From Rheinheimera oceanensis (lineage in GTDB: Bacteria > Pseudomonadota > Gammaproteobacteria > Enterobacterales > Alteromonadaceae), in the NCBI RefSeq assembly GCF_018831085.1, contig NZ_JAGPNM010000002.1, positions 611,675 through 675,674 on the forward strand: a DNA stretch of 64,000 nucleotides, in the 5' to 3' direction. A model generated the notes under the pieces. The model made no database searches, was not told the DNA's origin, and saw nothing but the letters and a program-made list of their open reading frames with translations. Shown piece after piece: positions 1 through 9,775 of the stretch; position 1 is the first letter of the stretch; each line of letters begins with the position of its first letter. A program made the translations under genes and the position numbers.

Positions 1-25
1 TACAGCGCCGGGGTGCTTATTGCGC

Positions 26-2830
26 TTAGAAATCCGCGCGGATACCTAAACTGATCCGGCGACCGGAAAACTCATTCATTACCGGGAACAACGGGCTTAA
101 CGTATAACCGGTAGCTTCTTCGTCGGTAATATTAATACCTTTTAAGCTCAGCTTGATATTGTCGGTAAGGTTATAGCCAATAGCGATATCTATCTGGCCA
201 TACGCATCACGGTATACCGGGTACATATTCAGGTGGATATACTCTACGTATTTATCTTTGTAGTTATAAGAAATGCGGGTATCGAAGCGGTCATTCTCAT
301 AATACAGCGTAAAGTTGTAGGTTTTATCAGCCAGGCCTTCCGGCGGGGTGGGAATATCCAAATCCGAAGCGCCGGTTAACGAGTTATCCAGCATGGTGTA
401 GTTGCTGTTAATGCCAAAACCTTCCAATGCCGGATGCAGCACATTCAGCGGCAGTTGGGCAATCAGCTCCAGCCCGGTTACCTTGTACGAGCCTTCAGCA
501 TTTACCGGCTGGAAAACATCAAAATCGTAGTAACCATCTAAAGTGCCGTTGGCATTGCGTTTTTCAACGTTTTCTACCACACCGGTCAGGGCTTCACGCA
601 CCACACCGTCAATTTCTTTCCAGAAGTAAGACGCCGCCAGAATACCACCGCTTTCCAGATACCACTCCACACCGGCTTCCCATTGTTTGGCCGTGGTGGG
701 TTTAAGATCCGGGTTACCGTCTTTAAAGCGGAATTCACTCCAACTAACCGAGCGTTTGTATGCTATATCGCCCAGCGCCGGGCGCATCAGGGTTTCTGAG
801 GCTGCAGCGCGCAGTAATACGCCGTCTGCCAGCTCCACTGTCATATTCAGGCTGGGCAGTAAGTCGTTATAACTGCCTTTTTTCGAAATTGGCGTATCGG
901 TGTAACCATTAGAGCCATCTTCGTTTTGCACCTGGTGGTAACCAAAAGACAATACCGAGGTATCTACCGCCCGTACACCGGCATTCAGAGTTACCGGCAG
1001 GCCGGCCAGCTCAAAGTCCAGGTTTGCCATACCATACAGGCTGATAACTTCTTCATCTACGCGGTAGTAGTCGCCCTCGTTAAACGGCGTGCTAAAACCG
1101 GCGTAGCGGAAGGTGCTGCGGGCGTAGTCGTTAGCTACCTGCATCCAGTTCAGATCTTTAGCTTTGTACGCACCGCCTGGCACTATATCCGTTACCCACT
1201 GCAATTCGCTGTCGGCCAGAGTACGGGTATTTACCCAGGATGCATCACCGGCAGCCGGGCCCTGAATTTTAGCACTGCCAAACTGACGCTCTTTTGATTT
1301 ATCAGTGTAACGCACACCAAACTGTACACTGCTCAGAGCTGGCATAAATGTCAGATCCAGCACTTTTTTAAAGTCGAGCTGGGCGGCATATTTATCGTCA
1401 GTCACCCGTTCCAGCTCGGTTTCGTATGCCTCAAACAAGTAGCTTTGCGGCGAGTTGTACATATCAATACTGGCCGGGTTAGCACTAACAATGGTTTCAC
1501 CGCCGCTTGCTGTCCAGCGTGTGCGTGACGGTGCATAGGCCACATGCTTCAGGTTGGCGTAATCCCGCTGTTTTTTCGCCCCCGAGTAACCTATCAGGCC
1601 GTTGATATCCCAACCATTGGTTTGCCAGTCCAGCGTCAGGCTGTACTGCGAGTAATCGGTTTCGTTAATGCGCTGTTTGCTTAAAAACTCGTGCTGCGTA
1701 GCGGTGTAAGACACATCGGTCAGTACTACTATGCCGTATTGCGCTAAGGTGGTGTCGTCGTAATCGTGAATGGTTTCCAGCGTACTGCGGCTGGAGGCAG
1801 AATAAGCTGCCGCATCGTATTCATCTTCTGTTACATCGTAGCCGCCTTTCATCGCATCAAAGGTCAGGCTGAAATCATTGCCTGGTTTGTACTGCAGCGA
1901 TGCAGTAGCGCCCCATTTATCCTGATCATTCAGGTATAGCCGGTCGCCTACTTTGTCCTGAAAGATAATCCGGCTGGTTTCGTTTTTATCTCTGCGATCT
2001 GCTACCACTATACCGGCATCACGTTCCAGCACGGCAGCGGCCTGATCAGAGCGTACACCGGTTGCTTCCAGAAAACGGCCCATTGGCCTGAAGTTAATAC
2101 CGGAGTTGGCGTCGGTCCTGTTAGTGCGGGTAGCTTTAGAAAACGAGACCAAAGCGCCCCAGTCACCAAATGTGTCGCTGGCTAAAAAAGAAAACTTAGG
2201 GTCAATTTCTTCAGAAATAGAGTTGTGCGCACCTTCTGCCGATACAATCAGCTTGCGCTCGCTGTAATCAAAGGGCCGCGCGGTTGAGATCATTACCGAA
2301 CCGGCAATACCGCCTTCTTCATCTGCTGCCGTTGGCGATTTTTGCACCGTAACGCTTTGAATAATTTCTGAGGCAAAAATATCAAATTCCACATCGCGGC
2401 CACCACTGCCTGATGCTGTCGCCAGGTTATTTATCGACACATGGGTAAATTCACTTGGCAGGCTGCGTACGTTAATTTTACTGCCCAGGCCTTTATTGCG
2501 TTCTATGGTAACGCCCGGCATCCGCTGTAGCGCTTCAGCCAGGTTTTGCTCAGGAAAGTCGGCTACGTCGGTAGCGACGATAGAATCAGAAAAACCGATA
2601 TTGGTTTTTTTCAGATCTACGGCTTTTTCCAGGCTGCGGCTATAACTGCCGGTAACTGAAATCACCTCAACAGCTTGCTCTGCGCTGTTGTCTGTAGTTT
2701 GCGCCAGCACTGGTGCAGCAGCCACCAGCGCAGCACTAATTAAAATGTGCTGTACTGCACGGCTTAATGGTTTTTGTTGTAATTTGCTGATGTCGTTGTG
2801 TTTAAAAGAGGACTGCATCTGTGTACCCAC
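26..2830 (-). CDS. TonB-dependent outer-membrane receptor
   Basis: Predicted TonB-dependent receptor of 934 residues, long for the family and like the 900-1000-residue receptors common in Alteromonadales (TIGR01782-like). A signal peptide precedes a cleavage site near Ala-Gln around residue 44. The plug follows, with the pattern 'NLAEALQRMPGV' and 'VRSLPSEF' (about residues 95-130). The rest is a long beta-barrel ending in the typical C-terminal aromatic residue (RADF). It should import a bulky ligand using TonB energy; the substrate cannot be read from the sequence, though carbohydrate or peptide is usual for this class. The frame opens at a GTG (2830); an in-frame ATG four codons later (2818) is an equally good start. 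It is a single gene with no obvious partner; the neighbour upstream is the HD-GYP regulator on the same strand. Confidence 0.93.
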   Translation of the reverse strand: MGTQMQSSFKHNDISKLQQKPLSRAVQHILISAALVAAAPVLAQTTDNSAEQAVEVISVTGSYSRSLEKAVDLKKTNIGFSDSIVATDVADFPEQNLAEALQRMPGVTIERNKGLGSKINVRSLPSEFTHVSINNLATASGSGGRDVEFDIFASEIIQSVTVQKSPTAADEEGGIAGSVMISTARPFDYSERKLIVSAEGAHNSISEEIDPKFSFLASDTFGDWGALVSFSKATRTNRTDANSGINFRPMGRFLEATGVRSDQAAAVLERDAGIVVADRRDKNETSRIIFQDKVGDRLYLNDQDKWGATASLQYKPGNDFSLTFDAMKGGYDVTEDEYDAAAYSASSRSTLETIHDYDDTTLAQYGIVVLTDVSYTATQHEFLSKQRINETDYSQYSLTLDWQTNGWDINGLIGYSGAKKQRDYANLKHVAYAPSRTRWTASGGETIVSANPASIDMYNSPQSYLFEAYETELERVTDDKYAAQLDFKKVLDLTFMPALSSVQFGVRYTDKSKERQFGSAKIQGPAAGDASWVNTRTLADSELQWVTDIVPGGAYKAKDLNWMQVANDYARSTFRYAGFSTPFNEGDYYRVDEEVISLYGMANLDFELAGLPVTLNAGVRAVDTSVLSFGYHQVQNEDGSNGYTDTPISKKGSYNDLLPSLNMTVELADGVLLRAAASETLMRPALGDIAYKRSVSWSEFRFKDGNPDLKPTTAKQWEAGVEWYLESGGILAASYFWKEIDGVVREALTGVVENVEKRNANGTLDGYYDFDVFQPVNAEGSYKVTGLELIAQLPLNVLHPALEGFGINSNYTMLDNSLTGASDLDIPTPPEGLADKTYNFTLYYENDRFDTRISYNYKDKYVEYIHLNMYPVYRDAYGQIDIAIGYNLTDNIKLSLKGINITDEEATGYTLSPLFPVMNEFSGRRISLGIRADF

Positions 2831-3060
2831 TGCTAATAGCTATCGCCGACCCGGCCGCTATAACAGCAACCTGGCCTGGCGCGCACGGTTATTATCGGAT
2901 TGGCTAGTGCTCCTGAGCCACAGCAACTCAGGTAAAAACCGTGGCACTGCATCCTGCCATCAGGAACGCCGCTACACTACAGCAGCTATATGATGGTTTT
3001 CTTACAGTAAAATTAATGATTTACGACAGCGAAGTGCTCCGGCAATCCGCAGGCAGCTGG

Positions 3061-4041
3061 CTACTCGGCCCAGCGTTGACGGATAGCCAGAATGTCTGGC
3101 AGGTGTTGCTCCAGCAGATCGACCAGCCGGGGCTCAAAATGCCGGCCTTTTTGCGTCCGCATATACTGCAGTGTTTCTTCAATACTCCAGGCTTGTTTAT
3201 ACGGCCGCGCACTGGTTAGGGCATCAAATACATCCGACACCGCCACAATACGGGCTTCAAGCGGAATAGCCTCACCCGCCAGGCCATGCGGATAACCGCT
3301 GCCATCCCATTTTTCGTGATGATACAGCGCTACCACTTTGGCCATACGCAGCAGCTCAGAATCACATTCACCGATAATTTCTGCCCCTATCAACGGATGC
3401 TGTTGCATTTGCTGATACTCTTCTGCGGTAAGCTTGCCGGGTTTTAGCAAAATACTGTCGGCAATGCCTATTTTGCCAATATCATGCATTGGCGCAGCAT
3501 GCAGCAAGTCTTCCGCTTGCTGCGCAGATAAGCCGTAAGCCAGTGCCAATACCTGAGCGTAGTGGCTCATACGCATTACGTGTAAACCGGTTTCGTTGTC
3601 TTTATATTCTGCCGCCCGGCCCAGCCGCTGAATAACCTGCAGCCGGGTTTGTTTCAGCTCGTCGGCCCGTACCAGCGACAAATGAGTTTTTACTCTGGCC
3701 CTAACCACAGCAGGCGACACCGGTTTGGTAATGTAATCTACCGCCCCCACTGCAAAGCCTTTGGTTTCGTCTACTTCGTCTTTTAGCGCGGTAACAAAAA
3801 TAACCGGCAGCCGCTGGGTCGCCGGGCTGGCTTTTAAGCGGGTGCATACATCGTAGCCGGTCATGCCCGGCATCATTACATCCAGTAAAATCAGGTCCGG
3901 TTGTTGTTGCTGTACCAGTTGCAGCGCTTCTTCACCACTTTTGCCAAACAGCAGCCGGTAGTCGTCCTGCAGTATAGTGCGCAGCACCCGCAGGTTGGTT
4001 GGCTCGTCATCTACCAGCAGCAAGGTTTGCTTATCAGCCAT
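3061..4041 (-). CDS. Response regulator with HD-GYP phosphodiesterase domain
   Basis: Two-domain response regulator of 326 residues. An N-terminal receiver (about 1-120) has the acidic pair at residues 11-12, phospho-acceptor Asp54 (LLDVMMPG) and the conserved Lys near 105. The C-terminal HD-GYP domain (about 135-326) carries 'MHDIGKIG' and 'HHEKWDGSGYP', the signatures of cyclic-di-GMP hydrolases that produce pGpG or GMP. It overlaps the preceding hybrid kinase gene by one base (TAATG), so the two are translationally coupled and almost certainly form a phosphorelay lowering c-di-GMP. The metal-binding and GYP residues look intact, so an active enzyme is expected. Confidence 0.95.
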   Translation of the reverse strand: MADKQTLLLVDDEPTNLRVLRTILQDDYRLLFGKSGEEALQLVQQQQPDLILLDVMMPGMTGYDVCTRLKASPATQRLPVIFVTALKDEVDETKGFAVGAVDYITKPVSPAVVRARVKTHLSLVRADELKQTRLQVIQRLGRAAEYKDNETGLHVMRMSHYAQVLALAYGLSAQQAEDLLHAAPMHDIGKIGIADSILLKPGKLTAEEYQQMQQHPLIGAEIIGECDSELLRMAKVVALYHHEKWDGSGYPHGLAGEAIPLEARIVAVSDVFDALTSARPYKQAWSIEETLQYMRTQKGRHFEPRLVDLLEQHLPDILAIRQRWAE

Positions 4042-7001
4042 TAGTGTTGTCCTGTGTTGATATGCTGTTGCAACTGCTCCAGCACAACTAAAGCATGGCT
4101 GAAGTCAAAATCGTTTACTGCATCCAGCAACAATAAGACCTGTGCCTCATGCGTTCCGCTGTAATTTTCCAGCTGTTTTAGTACTTCATCATCCAGCTCA
4201 TGACGCTGCAGTGCCTGTTGCAGGGTAGTGAGCAACGCGGCAAGGGTATTATCGTCTAACTGTTGCAGTGGCTTAGCTGCGCCGTTACCGGCCTGTTGTT
4301 GCAATTGCTGGCAGGCCGCCTGATATTGCGGCCAGCTTTGCATAATCTGTTGTAAGGTTTTATCTGCCCGCTCATGCTGTTGCTGCCGGGCAGCCTGTTC
4401 TAACTCAGCACAGAGTTTACTCAGCTGTTCCAGTGCCAGGTTGCCACTCACGCCTTTAATGGCATGCGCCACTTTTTGCAACTCGTCAAAGCGCTGCGCC
4501 TGCAGATACCCGGCGGCTTTTAGCAGCATGGGCTGTTGCTGTTGCAAAAATTGCTCAAGCTGCGGCTGATAGTGTGTTACCGAGCCCCACAGTTGCATGG
4601 CCTTTGTCATATTCAGCAGTTGCAATGGCGCAGGTTTTGCCGCTGCGCTAACAGCCGCGGTACCGGTAGTAAGTTGCAGCACCCGCGCTATTTCACTACT
4701 TAGTGCAGTAAAATCAACCGGTTTACTGGCAAACCCCTGCATACCGGCTTCTTTGGCGGCAACTTTATCTTCGTCCAACACGCTGGCGGTTAAGGCAATA
4801 ACCGGCAATGGCTTACGCTGCTGTGCAACTTCCCACTGACGGATCAACCGGCATGCCTCTAAACCATCCATTACCGGCATCTGAATGTCCATCAGTACCA
4901 CATCAAAATGCTGCTGTTGTACCGCCGCTACTGCTTGCTCACCATCTGCCACCGCCACCACAGTATGCCCGGCGCGCTCCAGCATCAGTTGCAGCAATTC
5001 CAGATTTTGAACTATGTCGTCGGTGATCAACACAGATAACGCCGGTAAAGCCAGCGTGTGGTCGGTATGGTGTTGCACCTGTGCCACACCGGGTTGCAAC
5101 GGCACAGTAAAGCTAAAACAGCTGCCCTCGCCTTCGGTGCTTTGCACACTAATCTGGCCGCCCATCAGCTCAACTAGCTGTTTGCTGATCGTGGTGCCAA
5201 GCCCGGTGCCACCGAAGCGACGGCTCATTGAAGCATCGGCCTGGGTAAAAGCATCAAAAATGTATGGCAAACGCTGCGGTGAAATACCAATGCCGGTATC
5301 AATAATGCTGAATGTCAGCTCTGACGGTGCGGTTAGCTGCACTTTTACCCTGACACTGCCCTGTTCAGTAAATTTAATCGCATTGCCCAGCAGGTTAGTC
5401 AGCACCTGGCGTAACCGGTCAGGCGCACCGTAGTAGAACTCGCCTGCTGCCGGGTCCAGCTCCAGCGTGAGCTGCAGCTGTTTTTTGCGGGCCTGCAACC
5501 ACAGGGTAGATACCACAGTATCCAGCAGTGCAGGTAACGAAAAATCGGTATACTCAAGCTCCAGCTTGCCTTTTTCCAGCTTGGCACTATCAAGAATATC
5601 ATTTAGCAGGTGCAATAAAGAGCGCGCCGCACTGTGGATGGTTTGCAGGTGCTTATGTTGCTGCGGGGGTAAATCTGCCGACAACATTAAATCGCTAAAG
5701 CCAATAATGGCATTCATGGGTGTGCGGATCTCATGGCTCATATTGGCTAAAAAAGCGGCACGGGCTTCAGCGGCCTGTTCTGCCGTGTCTTTGGCCAGCA
5801 TCAGCTCTTGTTCCATCTGTTTACGCGCGCTGATATCCATTAAAAAGCCGTCTAACCAGATAATATCGCCGCTGTCTGATTTTATCGCTTCGCCATGCTC
5901 TAAAATCCAGCGCCAGCTGCCATCCTGATGGCGGATACGGTATTCCAGCGTAAAACTGCCCTGATACAAGTCCAGTTGGGTAGTGGTAGCTTTATCGGCC
6001 GGGTGCACTAAATCAGACCAGCTGCGTCTGGGCGACGGCAGCATAAAATCGCTGGCCGGATAACCGGACAACAATTCAACGGCATCGCTGATAAACAGCA
6101 TGTCCCAATTGTCATTGTGCAAACAACGGTAAGCCGCACCGGGAATATTGCTAATTAACGAGCGGAACTTGGCTTCATTTTCTTTGGCCAGAGATTCTTT
6201 GGCATTAACCTGCAGATTTAGCTCGCGGTATTTAAACAACAAATTCACTGCCACCACCAAACCTGTGATCATCAGTGTAGTAAAGGCTACCGCCAGTGCC
6301 AGTTGCCAGGAAATATCATTGTTGTCGTTTATCGCGGTAAAACCCGGCGGCGGTACAAAACGGGCAGCCGCCATACCGGTATAATGCATGCCGCTTATTG
6401 CAGCCCCCATAACCACACTGCTTAGCAACGTAAGCCAGTGCGATGCCAGATTAAAACGGCGCAGGCCAAAACGAACCCACAGCGCAATGATGGCCAGTAC
6501 CACTGCCACCAGAATAGACAGTAAAAACATCGGCAAGTCGTAACGCAATGCCACCGACATTTGCATAGCGGCCATGCCCATATAGTGCATGGTACCAATA
6601 CCGGCCCCCACCAATACGCCGCCGCTCAGCAGTTGCAGGCTACGCAGCTGTTGTTTACTGATCAGATCAAGCGCCACCCAGGAGGCCGCAATACTGGGTA
6701 ACATAGATAAAAAGGTTAAACCGGGCTGATAACTGACATCGGTACACAACGCAAACGCCAGCATCCCGATAAAATGCATTGACCAGACACCGCCGCCCAG
6801 TGCAATACTGCCGCTGCCCAGCATCAACAAGCGTACGCTTTTTTTCTTAACGCTGATGGCCTGGGCTGTAATATGAATGGCAATAGCAGAAGAAAATACT
6901 GCAATCAGAAAAGACAGCAGTACCAGGCTGGGATCATAACTGCCGGCAAGCAGTAAAGGATCGGCCGGATGCTCAAACCACTGACTTAACCACTGCAACA
7001 T
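4041..7001 (-). CDS. MHYT-PAS hybrid sensor histidine kinase with receiver and HPt domains
   Basis: Membrane-bound hybrid histidine kinase of 986 residues. The N-terminal half holds a seven-helix MHYT sensor with three motif copies (MHFIG, MHYMG, MHYTG), a family proposed to bind copper and sense oxygen, CO or NO. Next come a PAS fold (about residues 280-395), a dimerisation/phosphoacceptor box with His423 in SHEIRTP, an ATPase domain with N and G boxes, a receiver with Asp705 (MDIQMPVMDG), and a C-terminal HPt domain with His846 (AHAIKG). The full relay chain His-Asp-His is therefore present in one protein, and the final Asp is probably supplied by the coupled HD-GYP regulator immediately downstream. 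Confidence 0.95.
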   Translation of the reverse strand: MLQWLSQWFEHPADPLLLAGSYDPSLVLLSFLIAVFSSAIAIHITAQAISVKKKSVRLLMLGSGSIALGGGVWSMHFIGMLAFALCTDVSYQPGLTFLSMLPSIAASWVALDLISKQQLRSLQLLSGGVLVGAGIGTMHYMGMAAMQMSVALRYDLPMFLLSILVAVVLAIIALWVRFGLRRFNLASHWLTLLSSVVMGAAISGMHYTGMAAARFVPPPGFTAINDNNDISWQLALAVAFTTLMITGLVVAVNLLFKYRELNLQVNAKESLAKENEAKFRSLISNIPGAAYRCLHNDNWDMLFISDAVELLSGYPASDFMLPSPRRSWSDLVHPADKATTTQLDLYQGSFTLEYRIRHQDGSWRWILEHGEAIKSDSGDIIWLDGFLMDISARKQMEQELMLAKDTAEQAAEARAAFLANMSHEIRTPMNAIIGFSDLMLSADLPPQQHKHLQTIHSAARSLLHLLNDILDSAKLEKGKLELEYTDFSLPALLDTVVSTLWLQARKKQLQLTLELDPAAGEFYYGAPDRLRQVLTNLLGNAIKFTEQGSVRVKVQLTAPSELTFSIIDTGIGISPQRLPYIFDAFTQADASMSRRFGGTGLGTTISKQLVELMGGQISVQSTEGEGSCFSFTVPLQPGVAQVQHHTDHTLALPALSVLITDDIVQNLELLQLMLERAGHTVVAVADGEQAVAAVQQQHFDVVLMDIQMPVMDGLEACRLIRQWEVAQQRKPLPVIALTASVLDEDKVAAKEAGMQGFASKPVDFTALSSEIARVLQLTTGTAAVSAAAKPAPLQLLNMTKAMQLWGSVTHYQPQLEQFLQQQQPMLLKAAGYLQAQRFDELQKVAHAIKGVSGNLALEQLSKLCAELEQAARQQQHERADKTLQQIMQSWPQYQAACQQLQQQAGNGAAKPLQQLDDNTLAALLTTLQQALQRHELDDEVLKQLENYSGTHEAQVLLLLDAVNDFDFSHALVVLEQLQQHINTGQH

Positions 7002-7211
7002 CTCTACCCCTACTGCCTATGCTTTGAGCAAATGTTAACAGATTACAGCCAGCCAAGGCTATGTCAGTTGCGCTGGTATAGCAGTATCCTCCGTCAAATA
7101 ACGGCCCAAATCGCTTAAAGTGCTACTGGCAAGCTTATAACCTCAGCAACTGGCACAGTTTCTGCTTTATTTCGGTACAGGCAAACCTCTATCTTAAGCG
7201 GAGCACAGCAA

Positions 7212-7715
7212 ATGACAGTGTCAGGCCTTAGTATTAATAACTACCAACTGCAATATCAGTTGCTAAAACCCGAAGCAAAAGCCGCTGATGGCAGCACCCA
7301 GCGGCAGGAAATTGCCGCCATAGCTGCGCCAGCGGCAACTGTGGCAACACAACAAGCACCACAGCAGGATGAAACCAGCAAACAGCAGGAGGCATTTTTA
7401 AGCCAACTAATGGATCAGATGCTGGCCAACCGCATCGGGCTGGATAAACAAAAATACGATGAAATAAAAGCGAAAATGGAAGAAGCCCAGGCCGAAAAAG
7501 ACGCCCTGCAACAGCAACCACAAAGCCCGGAGCGCGATGGCAAAATAGCTGCACTGGATGCCAAGCTGGATAAACTCGGCAAAGCGTTGGAAGGCCTTAT
7601 TGAACAAGCCAACCGCAACCGTGAAAACAGCGAGCGGGAAAAGCAGAACACCGATGCCGTGGCGCAATATCAGCTAACAGCGGCAACCGGTAAAGAACCG
7701 AAGCTGTTTTTGTAA
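7212..7715 (+). CDS. Hypothetical coiled-coil protein
   Basis: Not recognised. The 167-residue product has no signal peptide or membrane segment. Residues 1-55 are low-complexity, rich in Ala and Gln. Residues about 60-155 are a charged, heptad-like helix rich in Lys, Glu and Gln, suggesting a coiled coil. It starts at an ATG preceded by a GGAG-like site in 'aagcggagcacagca'. It stands alone between a divergent kinase operon and a convergent reductase gene. Codon use and base composition match the chromosome around it. Confidence 0.75.
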   Translation: MTVSGLSINNYQLQYQLLKPEAKAADGSTQRQEIAAIAAPAATVATQQAPQQDETSKQQEAFLSQLMDQMLANRIGLDKQKYDEIKAKMEEAQAEKDALQQQPQSPERDGKIAALDAKLDKLGKALEGLIEQANRNRENSEREKQNTDAVAQYQLTAATGKEPKLFL

Positions 7716-7721
7716 AACAGC

Positions 7722-7780
7722 GCTCAAAATTGTCTGGCAGAAGGTGTAACGCACCATTAGCTGCCAGATCAAGTTTGAGC
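7722..7780. terminator. Nested inverted repeat, probable bidirectional terminator
   Basis: GCTCAAA (7722-7728) pairs with TTTGAGC (7774-7780), TCTGGCAG (7733-7740) pairs with CTGCCAGA (7761-7768), and GGTG/CACC lies inside. It sits in the short gap between two convergent genes. A REP-like palindrome is the alternative reading. Confidence 0.55.
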
Positions 7781-7795
7781 CATTACACATTAGTA

Positions 7796-8629
7796 CTATC
7801 TGAAACACCGGATATTTTCTGTTACCCAGGCTTTAAAAGATTTTGCCGGCCGGCCAATAATCTGCTCCACCGTTGGCGTAATAGTGAAACCTTGCGCCGG
7901 GGTATTGCCATACCACTGATATAAGTAATCCATAGTGGCTTGCGGTAAGCCCCACTCTTGCCACCTGGCCCGGGTTTGTTGCTCATCCAATTCAATAAAG
8001 GCTATATCCCGGCCTAAGGCCGAGGCAATTTGCTGCACTTGTTTTTTTGGCGTAAGCACTTCCGGCCCGGTTAGCGTGTAGATCTGTTTCGCATGTCCGC
8101 CGTGCAGTAGTATTTCCGCAATTACCGCCCCGACATCGGCTTCATGAATTGCAGCTGTCGGTCTGTCGCCGAATGGCTCCCGCACCTGAGCCTGATGTTT
8201 AACCGATGCTACCCAGCCAAGCGCATTCGCCATATATTCCTGCGGCTGCAAGATGGTCCAATCAAGGCTGCTGCGCTTAATGGCTTTTTCAAGCGAGCTT
8301 TCGTTGCCTTCGCCATTCCAAAGCACAGTAATGCGCTCAACCCCAGCCTGTTCTGCCAGCTTAACCAACTGCCCGCCATTGGCTAAAGGCGTGTAACTTT
8401 CGTCACCAAAGGATATCAGGTGCAGGCCTTTTACCCCTTTAAGCGCATCTTTTAATGTATCCGCCTGGTTAAGATCGCCGGCAACCACTTCTACACCCTT
8501 TGCCACCTTAACTGCAGCAGGATCTCTGGTTAACAACCGCACTTTGCACGGTGCTTTTAACAGCATTTTTATAACCTGGCCGCCAATGGTGCCGGTGCCT
8601 CCTGTGACTAAAAATATCGGCTCTTTCAT
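7796..8629 (-). CDS. NmrA-like NAD(P)-binding oxidoreductase
   Basis: 277-residue atypical short-chain dehydrogenase of the NmrA/HSCARG or quinone-oxidoreductase 2 type. The N-terminal Rossmann motif TGGTGTIGG (about residues 9-17) is intact, followed by R-rich 'RLLTRDP', which would select NADP(H). The C-terminal part carries 'YTLTGPEVLTPKKQVQQIA', typical of these proteins. Members act either as redox sensors or as reductases of small quinones; no catalytic Tyr-x-x-x-Lys of classical SDRs is evident. It stands alone, convergent with the preceding coiled-coil gene. Confidence 0.85.
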   Translation of the reverse strand: MKEPIFLVTGGTGTIGGQVIKMLLKAPCKVRLLTRDPAAVKVAKGVEVVAGDLNQADTLKDALKGVKGLHLISFGDESYTPLANGGQLVKLAEQAGVERITVLWNGEGNESSLEKAIKRSSLDWTILQPQEYMANALGWVASVKHQAQVREPFGDRPTAAIHEADVGAVIAEILLHGGHAKQIYTLTGPEVLTPKKQVQQIASALGRDIAFIELDEQQTRARWQEWGLPQATMDYLYQWYGNTPAQGFTITPTVEQIIGRPAKSFKAWVTENIRCFR

Positions 8630-8923
8630 GCTTTAAACCCTTGTTGTCGATTAAATGCCTATGCTGTGTGCCGCAATCTGCGACATTACAGCTAACAAGC
8701 GTAAAAGCTAAACATAAGTTGAGGTCAACTATTGGAGGCAACACAACCGCCGATGTTGTTGCTATGCCACCAAACTCAGAGCGCAGCCGCCCGTCGTGTG
8801 ACCTCGGTTTCAGTCAGGCCAAGTGCTTTTTTTCAAGCGGCCGTCGCGGAATTTCTCATACCCGACACGGCCAAACGCAACACTATACGGGCTAATAAAG
8901 CCGAACATGTCCACATACTCAGT

Positions 8924-9316
8924 TTAAAGCGCCGGTTTTAATGACAGTAACTGCCGCAGCCGTGCGCTGCGCAGCCACAGCCCGCCCCACATCAACACAG
9001 CCAGGTAAACGCTGAACAGGATATGGCTGAACAGCGGCATTTCGGCGCGGATCTGTGTCGCCATAGCACCGCCAAACAATGCCATCGTCAAAATAGCACC
9101 GTGAATACTGCTGCGCGGCCACAGATAAAGCAGTACACACAACAGTTCAATAGCGCCAATCAGCAAACCATAGCCAGCAGGCCAGCCCAGTTGTTGCAGG
9201 GTTTCTTCAACCACTGCGGCGCCCATCAGTTTAGGGCCTATAGATGCAGCCAGCATAAAGAGGACGAATAATCCCGACATCAGGCGGCCCAGCCATAAGC
9301 GTTGTTGATCATTCAT
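8924..9316 (-). CDS. DoxX-like small membrane protein
   Basis: 130-residue protein with four predicted transmembrane helices, matching the DoxX-like (DoxX_2/DoxX_3) family in length and in features such as 'MSGLFVLFMLAASIGPKLMG' and a 'GAIELLCVLLYLWP' helix. The biochemical role of these proteins is unsettled; some take part in thiol stress responses. Its start overlaps the stop of the upstream DUF4287 gene by four bases, so both are one operon, divergent from the MarR regulator and presumably under its control. Confidence 0.85.
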   Translation of the reverse strand: MNDQQRLWLGRLMSGLFVLFMLAASIGPKLMGAAVVEETLQQLGWPAGYGLLIGAIELLCVLLYLWPRSSIHGAILTMALFGGAMATQIRAEMPLFSHILFSVYLAVLMWGGLWLRSARLRQLLSLKPAL

Positions 9317-9600
9317 TGTTGTACTCCTTTGTGCACTGACACCCGTGTTTCAGGTTTGGAATTCGGTGCCGCTGCTAAGGCCAGCGTATGGGCCACCAGT
9401 GCATTGGCATGGCCATGGCCGAGGCCATATTCGGCTTTCAGCCAGGCAACCAGCGCCATATGTTTGAGTTCAGGTCGGCTCTGAATCAAGCTGATCCAGT
9501 CGCTGATCGGCCGCCCATATTGACGTTCAATTGACGGAAAATAAGAAGCCGGGCCTTTGACAGCCGGGCCTTTCGCCGGATTTGCTGCACTTTTTGTCAT
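9313..9600 (-). CDS. DUF4287 domain-containing protein
   Basis: 95-residue cytosolic protein. Residues about 18-70 match DUF4287: 'SYFPSIERQYGRPISDW' followed by 'HMALVAWLKAEYGLGHGHAN'. The function is unknown; related domains occur fused to DUF5655, and the short form often sits beside DoxX genes and regulators. It is the first gene of a two-gene operon with the DoxX-like gene (four-base overlap) and is divergent from the MarR gene across a 175-base region with three operator copies. Confidence 0.85.
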   Translation of the reverse strand: MTKSAANPAKGPAVKGPASYFPSIERQYGRPISDWISLIQSRPELKHMALVAWLKAEYGLGHGHANALVAHTLALAAAPNSKPETRVSVHKGVQQ

Positions 9601-9698
9601 GATGTTCTCCTTGCTGAAATGATGCAGGCTGCTGCCCTGACGGGTTTAGCGGCACTGTTTTTAACCCGATGCCGTTGCCTTCTCCGGCCTGTTGATTT

Positions 9699-9760
9699 AT
9701 CTTACCATCAAGATAATTTATTTTATCTTAATGTCAAGATATTTATCTTACCGTTAAGAT
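9699..9760. promoter_or_regulatory. Three tandem MarR-type operators in the divergent promoter region
   Basis: Three 16-base near-palindromes sharing ATCTTA....AAGAT lie at 9699-9714, 9725-9740 and 9745-9760. Their starts are 26 and 20 bases apart. They sit between the DUF4287-DoxX operon and the MarR gene, and the last one ends only a few bases before the marR Shine-Dalgarno AAGGA. The size and symmetry fit MarR-family dimers, so self-regulation and repression of the operon are expected. Confidence 0.8.
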
Positions 9761-9775
9761 ATTAAGGAACTAAGC

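Noticed and set aside
8630..8923. Open frames (e.g. 8641-8895 +, 8732-8941 +) upstream of the NmrA-like gene
   Set aside because: No ribosome-binding sites and no recognisable similarity; overlapping open frames in GC-rich DNA. The 294 bases appear to be plain intergenic sequence, perhaps an old gene remnant.
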